Shown here piece by piece: positions 8,977 through 16,640 of a stretch of 64,000 nucleotides of DNA; position 1 is the stretch's first letter; each line of letters begins with the position of its first letter. Source of the DNA: Nostoc sp. CHAB 5824. GTDB taxonomy: Bacteria > Cyanobacteriota > Cyanobacteriia > Cyanobacteriales > Nostocaceae. The DNA is taken from positions 372,001-436,000 of the forward strand of contig NZ_JAIVFT010000002.1 in the NCBI RefSeq assembly GCF_020829665.1. The letters are read 5' to 3'. A program made the position numbers and the translations under genes. Below the pieces are notes generated by a model, which saw only the letters and a list, made by a program, of their open reading frames with translations, did not search any database and was not told the origin of the DNA.

Positions 8977-9050
8977 GGCGGTAACGAGTCCTATCCTCCC
9001 CTAAGACGTTAAGCAACCTGTGGCGATGAAGGGGTGAACTCGTTACCGCC
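8977..9050. ncRNA. Structured stem-loop between petE and petJ
   Basis: Perfect 13-base inverted repeats (ggcggtaacgagt at 8977-8989, actcgttaccgcc at 9038-9050) enclose a second short stem (cccct/agggg) and a 27-base loop. The 74-base element sits 100 bases after petE. It could be a petE terminator (a weak T-run follows), a processed small RNA or a regulatory leader of petJ. It matches no RNA family I recognise. Confidence 0.45.
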
Positions 9051-9128
9051 AATTTTGATCAAATTTGACTTAATCAGGCATTAATCGCGTTTATACTCTT
9101 GCAGGAGGCTTGTTGCGAGGAAATTCTG

Positions 9129-9473
9129 TTGAGAATACTTTTATTAATCCTGCTGTTGGCGATCGCTCTATTCAAATTGACATTCATTAGTCCAGCACTA
9201 GCTGCCGAAACATCCAATGGTGCTAGAATTTTCGAGGCTAACTGCGCTTCTTGCCATATAGGTGGCGGTAACATCCTTATTAGCCAGAAAACCTTGAAAA
9301 AGGAAGCATTGTCAAAGTACCTAGAAAATTATAATAGCGACTCAATCGAGGCGATTATCCACCAAGTGCAAAATGGTAAAAATGCCATGCCTGCGTTTAA
9401 AGACAAGTTAAGTCCTGAGGAGATTCTGGAGGTAGCTGCTTACGTTTTTCAGAATGCAGAACAAGGCTGGTAA
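9129..9473 (+). CDS. petJ: Cytochrome c6
   Basis: A precursor of about 114 residues for the soluble lumenal c-type cytochrome that replaces plastocyanin when copper is scarce. A signal peptide ([14 protein letters not shown] to ALA-AETS) is followed by CASCH and, near the C-terminus, the axial Met in NAMPAF. The mature form ends NAEQGW. I place the start at TTG 9129, with GAGG about 8 bases upstream. A longer frame from TTG 9099 would put charged and cysteine-rich residues before the signal peptide. Compared with common cytochrome c6 it has [15 protein letters not shown], within family variation. Confidence 0.93.
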   Translation: MRILLLILLLAIALFKLTFISPALAAETSNGARIFEANCASCHIGGGNILISQKTLKKEALSKYLENYNSDSIEAIIHQVQNGKNAMPAFKDKLSPEEILEVAAYVFQNAEQGW

Positions 9474-9520
9474 AGTAGCTATACTAGACCTCTTGTAAAA
9501 GTTCCTTTTGCATTCTTGTA

Positions 9521-9574
9521 GGTAAGGGGGAAAAGGAAAGTTTCATCCCTTTCCCCTTTCCCCCTTACCTTTTT
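9521..9574 (+). terminator. Terminator hairpin after petJ
   Basis: A long, slightly imperfect inverted repeat with arms of about 20 bases (9521-9540 and 9549-9569, rich in G then C) is followed by TTTTT. It lies 47 bases behind the petJ stop, in the arrangement of an intrinsic terminator. Confidence 0.75.
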
Positions 9575-9879
9575 CCCCACTTTTGCAAGCAATCCACTGT
9601 CTACTTCCTGTGGGGTAAGTGCCTTTGTGTACCACTAATTAAAGGTGGGCGAGACACCCACCTCAGAAGATTGGAGAATTATATTTGTTGGAAATCCCTC
9701 AGTGCATTTCCTTCTTAGAACCTTTTAAGAAACTTCAAAGTTCGCTATATGTGTGACGAACTAGCGATCACTAGTTCGTCAACTCCTAAAAACGATATTT
9801 TAAAAATGAATGATAAATTCAGAATCTTTACCATTCATACCTTTTAGCTTGTTCCTAATCCAAAATAACCCACGGGTGA
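9575..9879. other. Intergenic region with palindrome
   Basis: No gene is seen. It contains a perfect 10-base inverted repeat around a 6-base centre (gacgaactag at 9755-9764, ctagttcgtc at 9771-9780). It lies beyond the stop of the minus-strand gene that follows, and so could be that gene's terminator. Confidence 0.55.
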
Positions 9880-11490
9880 TTATTTTTCTGGACTAGACTT
9901 TTGTCTGTTTTCCTTCACTTCGCGCAACCGTTCTACTAATTTTCCATCCGATTCAGCAGAAGGTATAGGCTGACTCTTATTGACTCTCGGCAGCACTAAC
10001 GGTTCAGTAGTAGCTGCCGATGAAGGCGTAAGCTGGTTATTTCTGATTTGCAGTCCAGAGAATGGTTTAGAAGTAACTGCTGGTAAAGGCGTAGGTTGAT
10101 TGCTATTGACTTCCGGTGCAGATAATGGTTTCAGAGTACCTGTTGGTAAGGACGCAGGCTGGTTATTTCTGATTCGCAGTTCAGACAATGGTTTGGGAGT
10201 AGTTGCTGGTGAGAACTCAGGCTGATTGGTATTGACTCCTGGTGCAGCTAATGGTTTAAGAGTACCTGTCGATGAAGGCGTGGACTGGTTCTTTCTGATT
10301 CGCAGTTCCGGAAATGGTGAGGGGGTAACCTGATTGTTATTGATTCCTGGTGCAGATAATTGAGTAGTCCCAGTGGTGTTGCTAGTTTTATTTTGGAAAC
10401 GTAGATTAAATGGATAGGAACTGACCCGTTTATCTCCCTTGGGGGATTGCTTGTTAAAGTATTGCCTTGCTTCTAATTGCAATTCACGGGAAACTAACTT
10501 GTCTTGAAACTTGATATCTAAGACCTTACCATCAGGGTCTACCACTAATACGCCCAAAACAGCACCTTCAAGATTCGGCTTATCCGTGGGTAATGTTTGG
10601 CGGATGACTGGTTTTTGTTCAGCGTTGGGGTATTGTTGCTGGACTTCTTTTCTCAGGTTTGCATAGGAGTCTAGCTGTGCGATAGCCAGTTCAGTTCCTT
10701 TCGCAGATAAATCGGGTGTCTGTGACGTGGTGCTCCTAGTTAAAAAGCTATTCCCAGCCCCCGGAGCTTGTTTTAGAGAATTTATCAGCGGGTTTTGAGC
10801 AATTCTAGACGCATCATTAACCGATTGCGCCATCTGTGGAGTTGTATTTTCCTGTGCTGTTGTAATGGGGCTAGTGTTAGATAAGTTTGGAGATTGGGCA
10901 TTCCGCAGAATATCATCAGGTATTGGCTGCGACTGCAATTCTGGTAATCTATTTACAGCCAGCGGCTTAGGTGCCTCGTATTTGGTGTCACTGACATTCA
11001 CCCGAGGGACTGATGGAGAGAATTTGGCGCTGGTATTGAATTTAGAACTGTCAAATTTAGAGGCATCAAATCGCAAATTATTACTAGGAATCATCCGCAA
11101 AGACTGCCTTGTAGGCAAGGAGGAGACCCGATAGTTATTTGACGATGCGGGTAGTGGAGGCAGTACTAGCTGACTGGATGGCGCTGATGCCAATGGGGGC
11201 AATACAGTTTGGGCGTTAAAGTTCGGAGGAGAAAGTGGCGCTACTGGAGGAAGTTGTTGTAAACCAATTTGGGGTGTGCTTTGCGGCAAACGGCTTTGGT
11301 CAACTTGGCTCAATTCCAAAAGTCCGACGGTTTTTGATGATGCTGTATCTTTGGGTTTGCTAGAATCCATAGGCATCAATGGCACAATCATCGCGATCGC
11401 ACCGTGGATGCCAAGAGAAGCTATAGCTGCTATCCCAATTGGCTGGCTTAAGATTTCTGGTATATTTTTAAACAGGGAGACGTAAGACAT
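9880..11490 (-). CDS. TonB-like protein with C-terminal repeats
   Basis: A 536-residue protein, probably anchored in the inner membrane by one N-terminal helix (IGIAAIASLGIHGAIAMIVPL, from about residue 17) with the rest in the periplasm. A long Pro/Ser/Asn-rich spacer (about residues 60-290) is followed by a compact domain around 305-365 (VLGVLVVDPDGKVLDIKF; EARQYFNKQ), which resembles the TonB C-terminal fold. The last 165 residues contain about three imperfect repeats of 35-40 residues built on SELRIRNNQP and TLKPLSAPGVN. TonB normally ends at its C-terminal domain, so the repeat tail is unusual. No exbB/exbD lies nearby. The function in energy coupling is an inference. Confidence 0.55.
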   Translation of the reverse strand: MSYVSLFKNIPEILSQPIGIAAIASLGIHGAIAMIVPLMPMDSSKPKDTASSKTVGLLELSQVDQSRLPQSTPQIGLQQLPPVAPLSPPNFNAQTVLPPLASAPSSQLVLPPLPASSNNYRVSSLPTRQSLRMIPSNNLRFDASKFDSSKFNTSAKFSPSVPRVNVSDTKYEAPKPLAVNRLPELQSQPIPDDILRNAQSPNLSNTSPITTAQENTTPQMAQSVNDASRIAQNPLINSLKQAPGAGNSFLTRSTTSQTPDLSAKGTELAIAQLDSYANLRKEVQQQYPNAEQKPVIRQTLPTDKPNLEGAVLGVLVVDPDGKVLDIKFQDKLVSRELQLEARQYFNKQSPKGDKRVSSYPFNLRFQNKTSNTTGTTQLSAPGINNNQVTPSPFPELRIRKNQSTPSSTGTLKPLAAPGVNTNQPEFSPATTPKPLSELRIRNNQPASLPTGTLKPLSAPEVNSNQPTPLPAVTSKPFSGLQIRNNQLTPSSAATTEPLVLPRVNKSQPIPSAESDGKLVERLREVKENRQKSSPEK

Positions 11491-12100
11491 AGCTGTTATC
11501 GTTCACTCGGCTCAGTTGCAGTTGACTAGCGATTTTCTCTTTTTGACTATATTGCAATATATTGCAATATATGCGTCCCTCTAAGGAAATAATAACTTCC
11601 TATGCTGGCAATTAAAACGCCAAAATTGCCATTTATTCAAGTTTTTAGTTGATCAATGACGCTGTATCATGTGTTCCAATTTGAGCTTGCTAAAGAAATA
11701 TTTTAAAAATTACTACTTTTGATTTCTTATTGTTATGACGCACGCAATTAAAATTAATATCTAGGATATTTATAAAGTTTAAGTCAAAGCGCAAGTCTAA
11801 GCAGATAACAACATCTGTTGAATTTGCCTTGTTTTTTCTACTGTTTTCCAGTCAAGTCCGCTTCTGTAACAGATGGCACACTTGCTTGTCCGAGACTAGT
11901 CCCTATGTGAAAATGCTACCACATCAGCAGTCCTTAAATCTGTTGCAAATTGTACAAATCTATTGACATTCTAGCCCTAAACCCCACCAAAGCTATTTGG
12001 GTTTTATCAAAGGAGTCAGTCATGCGATCGCAATCTTAACTTTTGACTACTTCTTCGTCAAAAAAGTTCAAACTCTCAATCATTGCATCCAAAATTTAAA
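11491..12100. other. Intergenic region with palindromic direct repeat
   Basis: About 600 bases without a gene between two divergent genes. At 11549-11572 the palindrome atattgcaatat is repeated twice in tandem, 60 bases before the TonB-like start, in operator position. The rest is AT-rich with nothing recognisable. Confidence 0.5.
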
Positions 12101-12796
12101 ATGCCGTTACCGACAGTTATTGTACCTGGATATCTAGAAAGCGCGATCGCTTACCGCCAACTAGAACAATCCTTACAACAGTTAGATTTTCCTACCGTTA
12201 CAGTACCACTACGACGGCGTGACTGGCTACCCACTATTGGAGGAAGACCTGTAACACCAATTTTGCAACAACTTGATCTTACGATCAAGCATACATTGCA
12301 GCAACATAATGCTACTCAAATTAATTTGATTGGTCACTCAGCGGGAGGTTGGATATCCCGGATCTACATGGGAGAAAAGCCTTATTTGGCAAGAGGTAAC
12401 GTTAAACCATCCCTCTGGAAAGCGCATCCCCTGATTGCTACTCTCATTACCTTGGGTACACCCCATATTAGTCAAGAACGCTGGACACGCTCCAATCTAG
12501 ATTTTGTGACCAATAACTACCCAGGAGCTTTTTATAAAAACGTTCGTTACGTTTGTGTGGCTGGCAAAACTATCTTTGGCCAAAGGCGGCGCGGTAGCTG
12601 GTTAGCTTACAGTAGTTACCAATTAACCTATGGTAAGGGTAACACTTGGGGAGATGGAATCACACCGATTGAAGCTGCTCATTTAGAAGGGGCAGAAAAT
12701 CTTGTGATTGAAGGTGTGAAGCATTCTCCAAGAAGTCCTGGAATTTGGTATGGTTCACCAGAACCCTTAAAAGCTTGGGTGCAATATTTGATTTAA
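12101..12796 (+). CDS. Alpha/beta hydrolase, lipase-like
   Basis: A protein of about 231 residues with the alpha/beta-hydrolase pattern. It has an N-terminal strand and oxyanion region (PTVIVPGYLES), the nucleophile elbow GHSAGG (the Ser is about residue 83 from this start), a later LGTPH typical of lipases and PGAP1-like esterases, an acidic GDGITP segment and a candidate catalytic His in VKHSPRS. No signal peptide is seen, so it is probably cytosolic or membrane-peripheral. Substrate is unknown; a glycerolipid is a guess by family. ATG 12101 is preferred over a TTG six codons earlier. Confidence 0.8.
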   Translation: MPLPTVIVPGYLESAIAYRQLEQSLQQLDFPTVTVPLRRRDWLPTIGGRPVTPILQQLDLTIKHTLQQHNATQINLIGHSAGGWISRIYMGEKPYLARGNVKPSLWKAHPLIATLITLGTPHISQERWTRSNLDFVTNNYPGAFYKNVRYVCVAGKTIFGQRRRGSWLAYSSYQLTYGKGNTWGDGITPIEAAHLEGAENLVIEGVKHSPRSPGIWYGSPEPLKAWVQYLI

Positions 12797-12895
12797 AAAC
12801 TTTATCTTTTTCTGAGCAATGCAACATTTATTAATATTTCTTAGCTAAGATTGTAATAAGAATAAATACCTAGTTAAGAACAGGAGGGGTGAGCT

Positions 12896-13555
12896 ATGCA
12901 AAGCACCCAGTTCGATAGGATTTTGCGACGAGTAGCGACGATAATATCGGTCGTGATTCTGGCTCTGTGCTTAATTTATATTTCTACCGGAGTAATGCTT
13001 TCTTTTTACTATGAACCGACAGCAGGCGGAGCTTATAACTCATTGAAGATGATTAATACACAACTGCCATACGGCTGGTTGTTTTGGAGAGCGCATGATA
13101 TTGCTAGTAACGCGGTAATTGCGATCGCTCTGATTCAAATTGTGGTGATGTTTCTAGGTCGGCAATTTCGCAAGAGTTGGCTGGCTGCTTGGATTAGTGG
13201 GATTTTGTTAACCTTAAGTGCGATCGGGCTGGATTGGACAGCGATGATCCTAGATTGGACTCAGGAAGGATACTGGCGTTTTAACATTGAACTAGGAACC
13301 ATCGAAGCTATTCCTTTTATTGGTGGACAACTGCGCGATATCCTAACTGGGGGTGGAGCGATTAATACAGTTACTGTCGAACACCTTTACACAATACATA
13401 GTTATCTAATTTCGGTGGCAACGCTAATTCTTGCCGTAATTCATTTATCTGCTTTACTGTGGCAGGAATGGGAAATGTATCAAGAAGCGCCAAGACCAGA
13501 AATTGATAATTTGCAACAACCACCAGAAGGCCAATTTATTCCTTCTCAAAGCTAA
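12896..13555 (+). CDS. Cytochrome b6-like membrane protein, altered heme ligand
   Basis: A 219-residue protein related to the N-terminal half of cytochrome b / cytochrome b6, with four membrane helices. The FYYEPT motif after helix A matches b6 FYYxPT. Helix B has His67 (FWRAHDIAS), but the position 14 residues later, where b6 has its second ligand, is Gln81. Helix D has His168 and His183, 15 apart as in b6. By homology the low-potential heme pair (His67-His168) is intact and the high-potential pair (position 81-His183) has lost one His. AGGAGG stands before the ATG. No Rieske or subunit IV gene is adjacent. It is not the housekeeping petB; its partner and role are unknown. Confidence 0.75.
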   Translation: MQSTQFDRILRRVATIISVVILALCLIYISTGVMLSFYYEPTAGGAYNSLKMINTQLPYGWLFWRAHDIASNAVIAIALIQIVVMFLGRQFRKSWLAAWISGILLTLSAIGLDWTAMILDWTQEGYWRFNIELGTIEAIPFIGGQLRDILTGGGAINTVTVEHLYTIHSYLISVATLILAVIHLSALLWQEWEMYQEAPRPEIDNLQQPPEGQFIPSQS

Positions 13556-13617
13556 TAAAAAGTCAAGAGTTAGGAATTCTTCCCCTACCTCCCCTGCTCC
13601 CCCTGCTCCCATCCCTC

Positions 13618-15537
13618 TCATCCCCCAGGAGCCTCACTAGTGGAAAGTTGAGACAATTGGGCGAGGGATAGGTCTTCAACCTCTGGTAACTTTTCTAGAG
13701 ATAGGGGAGTGGATTGGGTAGCACCAGATAGGCGTTTTAAAAGGCTAGGTCTGGGGTCATGTAACAGGTAAATAATGCGATCGCCAACTTCCCACTCTTG
13801 GTTAGCTGGCATTACCTGTAAGCGTTCTTCTCGTTCTACTAATAGCGGTATCAACACCCCAGCCCGAATCTTTTCTTGAATGCGATCGCATTGAGTGGAA
13901 AACTCCAACTCATTTAGCGTAGTTGTCCCCAACTTGACTCGCCCATCATTCAGATATTCATTCCAAATTTTAATCGCTAAGTCTGGAATAAAAGCTTGAT
14001 TAACTTTATTACTAGCCGAGGTATTCGCTTGCGGATCGCGCGGGAAAACAGCTAAGACGCGCGGCGGCTTAAATTCTTCAGCTGCCCTTTGAGCCAAAAC
14101 AAAATTCACCTCGCCATTACTTGTCATAGCTAAAAAAGTCCCCATAGAGGCAAGTCCTGCCTCTTCCAAAACAGCAGCATCCAGCGCACTGCTAGCAATC
14201 ACCCGCAGATTTTGCGCCTCAGCTTGCACAAGACATTCGGGGTCAGTATCAATCATGACCACATTTTCTTCCCGTTCTTGAAAGAACCGAGCAATTAAAA
14301 GACTTAAGGGATTACAACCCACAATCACCGCCCCAGTTACGTCCTTGGAAGTGATTTGCAGCCATTTAGCAACCCAACCAGCTGTTAGCCCTTGGCAGAC
14401 AACAGTCATGATAATTGTCAGGAAGACTAAAGCTTTAATGGAATCACCGCCGTTAATGCCTCGCTGTGTCAGCGAAATCGCAAAAAAAGAAGCGACAGAG
14501 GCGGCAACAATTCCTCTAGGAGCAACCCAGCTTAAAAATAGTTTCTGCCGCCAGTTTAAGTTACTGTTCCAGGTACACAAGAGGATATTAATCGGGCGAA
14601 CGACAAACATTAATACCAAAACAGTGAATAAACTACCCCAACCCAAAGCAAACACACTGGCAATGGATAAATCAGCGGCTAATAAGATAAATAACACCGA
14701 GACGCTGAGAATTGTCAGCTGACCCTTAAAGCTGCGTAACAGACGTTGTTCTGGGACTGATGAGTTAGCAAAGACTGCTCCTGCAACGACTGTTGTCATT
14801 ACTCCCGATTCACTGCGGATGATTTGCGATAAGGTAAACAGGCTCCAAAGTATCGCCAACACCACTAAGTTTTTTAACTCGAATGACAGAAAACTGGCGC
14901 GTTTGAAAATCAAACTCATCAGATAACCACCAGCACCACCAATTGCCGCACCAACACCCAGGCGTATCAGCAAACCGACGATCGCATTGATGGGGTCAGC
15001 ATCGCCGTTCAAAATCGTATCGAGGACGACGAAGGCGAGGATAGCTCCTACAGGGTCAATTAAAACCCCTTCTCCTTCCAAGAGCGTGGCTACTTGCCGA
15101 TCTACATTGATTTGTTTGAGCAAAGGCCCAACGACGGTTGGCCCTGTAACCACAACGATGGAGGCATAGAGAAAAGCTATGTTCCAGGGAAATTCACCCA
15201 GCCAGTGAGCTGCCATACTACCACCAAGTAATGTGATCAGCGTTCCTAGAGTGACGAGCAATTGCAGGCTGACTGAAACTCTACCTAACTCTCGCAGATC
15301 CAAGTTAAGTCCGCCTTCAAACAAAATGATTGCCGTTGCTAGGGCGACAATAACTTCCAGTCCAGTGCCTAGCAAATGGGGATGCAACAGCCCGATGCCA
15401 TCAGAGCCAAAAAGGATGCCCAACAGCAATAACAAAACGATGCTGGGTATCCGAAAGTATGCAGCCAGCACTTGGGCGCTAATGCCTGCAAGGACGGCGA
15501 TCGCCATCTGTAAGGTAATTTCAAAAGATGCTTCCAT
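13618..15537 (-). CDS. Na+/H+ antiporter with TrkA-N domain
   Basis: A 639-residue cation:proton antiporter. Residues about 1-400 form 12 or so hydrophobic helices of the Na_H_Exchanger type (FEGGLNLDLREL, VVTGPTVVGPLLKQ, EGEGVLIDPVGAI). Residues about 405-520 are a Rossmann-like TrkA-N nucleotide-binding regulatory domain (AVIVGCNPLSLLIARFF, VVMIDTDPE), followed by a TrkA-C-like tail. Such proteins export Na+ or K+ in exchange for protons at the plasma or thylakoid membrane. It ends 63 bases from the convergent cytochrome b6-like gene. The ATG at 15537 fits a normal N-terminus. Confidence 0.88.
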   Translation of the reverse strand: MEASFEITLQMAIAVLAGISAQVLAAYFRIPSIVLLLLLGILFGSDGIGLLHPHLLGTGLEVIVALATAIILFEGGLNLDLRELGRVSVSLQLLVTLGTLITLLGGSMAAHWLGEFPWNIAFLYASIVVVTGPTVVGPLLKQINVDRQVATLLEGEGVLIDPVGAILAFVVLDTILNGDADPINAIVGLLIRLGVGAAIGGAGGYLMSLIFKRASFLSFELKNLVVLAILWSLFTLSQIIRSESGVMTTVVAGAVFANSSVPEQRLLRSFKGQLTILSVSVLFILLAADLSIASVFALGWGSLFTVLVLMFVVRPINILLCTWNSNLNWRQKLFLSWVAPRGIVAASVASFFAISLTQRGINGGDSIKALVFLTIIMTVVCQGLTAGWVAKWLQITSKDVTGAVIVGCNPLSLLIARFFQEREENVVMIDTDPECLVQAEAQNLRVIASSALDAAVLEEAGLASMGTFLAMTSNGEVNFVLAQRAAEEFKPPRVLAVFPRDPQANTSASNKVNQAFIPDLAIKIWNEYLNDGRVKLGTTTLNELEFSTQCDRIQEKIRAGVLIPLLVEREERLQVMPANQEWEVGDRIIYLLHDPRPSLLKRLSGATQSTPLSLEKLPEVEDLSLAQLSQLSTSEAPGG

Positions 15538-15863
15538 GTTGTAGATTTTGAGCCATTTATTTCAAAATCTTTTGTAAAAAACCGTAGATATTAACTCTAC
15601 AGGGTACAACATCATACCCTTTGTTCCTTGCTGTATTTAGCGTTTTTTCTATCTGAGCGTCTCTCAAAGTTCCGAGCACCGGATGTTGATGCACCCAGCG
15701 GCTTTCCGCAGAAGCATGTACGGACTTTTTTGCGTGTCTTCATATCTTTGTATCCTCTTCAAGCATTTAACTCCACCCAGTTTAGCTGTCACAAACTTTT
15801 TTTGGCAAAAGCTGTTGACAACAGCAAGGAAATCCGTTAACTTATAAAAGGTCTGAGTCCGAT
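15538..15863. other. Intergenic region before tRNA-Glu
   Basis: About 325 bases without a convincing gene. An open frame at 15628-15840 has no recognisable pattern and spans repeat-like DNA (about 15650-15725), so I do not call it. The region should hold the divergent promoters of the antiporter and of tRNA-Glu. Confidence 0.5.
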
Positions 15864-15936
15864 GCCCCCATCGTCTAGAGGCCTAGGACACCTCCCTTTC
15901 ACGGAGGTAACGGGGATTCGAATTCCCCTGGGGGTA
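15864..15936 (+). tRNA. tRNA-Glu (UUC)
   Basis: A 73-base cloverleaf: acceptor gccccca with tgggggt, anticodon loop ctTTCac, T-loop ttcgaat. It is very close to other bacterial tRNA-Glu(UUC) genes. CCA is not encoded. Besides translation, this tRNA supplies glutamate for the C5 pathway to tetrapyrroles. Confidence 0.95.
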
Positions 15937-15982
15937 CTTTAAAAATAATAAAAAGCACAAGCTTTTTTGGGTGAAATTTACT

Positions 15983-16028
15983 AATTAAAACCATCATTTA
16001 GAGATAATACTGAATGATGGTTTTAATT
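15983..16028. terminator. Bidirectional terminator hairpin
   Basis: Perfect 16-base inverted repeats (15983-15998 and 16013-16028, arm aattaaaaccatcatt) with A/T runs on both sides. It lies between tRNA-Glu and the convergent SRPBCC gene and overlaps that gene's stop by two bases, so it can terminate transcripts from both directions. Confidence 0.8.
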
Positions 16029-16632
16029 ATATATATGGTTCTTTGTTCGCTAACTCTTCTACGCGTTGGTGAATAGCTAGGAGATTTAACCGCAAATCTT
16101 TGCTCAGGCGATTTTCAATGATTCCCACTGGCATAGTGAGTTTAGGCCAAACTTGAATTGTGTAGCAAAGATTTGTTCCTACACACTCGCCGAGGGAATA
16201 AGGCTCTAAGCACCAACTACCAGAAAAGCCTTTGAAATCCCCCTCTACCATGCGGAAATTGATTTCTTTGGGGAAGCATTCTTCTAAATCCAGAACTACC
16301 CGCGCACAAAAGTTGAAATTCAGTAACCGCTGAGAGCCTACTTGCTCTAGTCGAATCCCACCATTGGGATGCTCCATTAGACGACTCTTGGCGAGGTTGG
16401 GGAGAAAATCAGGCAAGGCTTCATAATCTGTCAGAACCTTCCAGATTTGTTCCACTGGTTGGGGAATTTTGACTTTAGCGGTGATTTGTCGCTGTCGCTC
16501 TGCTATTTTCTCAATTTGAACTTCTACCTTAGCTGCCACAACTGCATCAGCAGTCAAATCCCCTTCGAGGTCGATGTCATCACTAGGAGACTGGAAATCA
16601 AGGTTCTCTATTCTGTTCTGTTCTTTAGTCAC
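16027..16632 (-). CDS. SRPBCC family (COQ10/cyclase-like) protein
   Basis: A 201-residue protein with a START/SRPBCC-type ligand-binding domain over about residues 45-195 (VKIPQPVEQIWKVLTDYEAL; DFLPNLAKSRLME), preceded by an acidic, disordered N-terminus. This is the polyketide cyclase/dehydrase-COQ10 pattern common in cyanobacteria and plastids. Such domains bind hydrophobic ligands; no enzyme activity can be named. It is 8 bases downstream of the sensor-kinase-like gene and on the same strand, so cotranscription is likely. Confidence 0.75.
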   Translation of the reverse strand: MTKEQNRIENLDFQSPSDDIDLEGDLTADAVVAAKVEVQIEKIAERQRQITAKVKIPQPVEQIWKVLTDYEALPDFLPNLAKSRLMEHPNGGIRLEQVGSQRLLNFNFCARVVLDLEECFPKEINFRMVEGDFKGFSGSWCLEPYSLGECVGTNLCYTIQVWPKLTMPVGIIENRLSKDLRLNLLAIHQRVEELANKEPYI

Positions 16633-16640
16633 TTTCAGAA

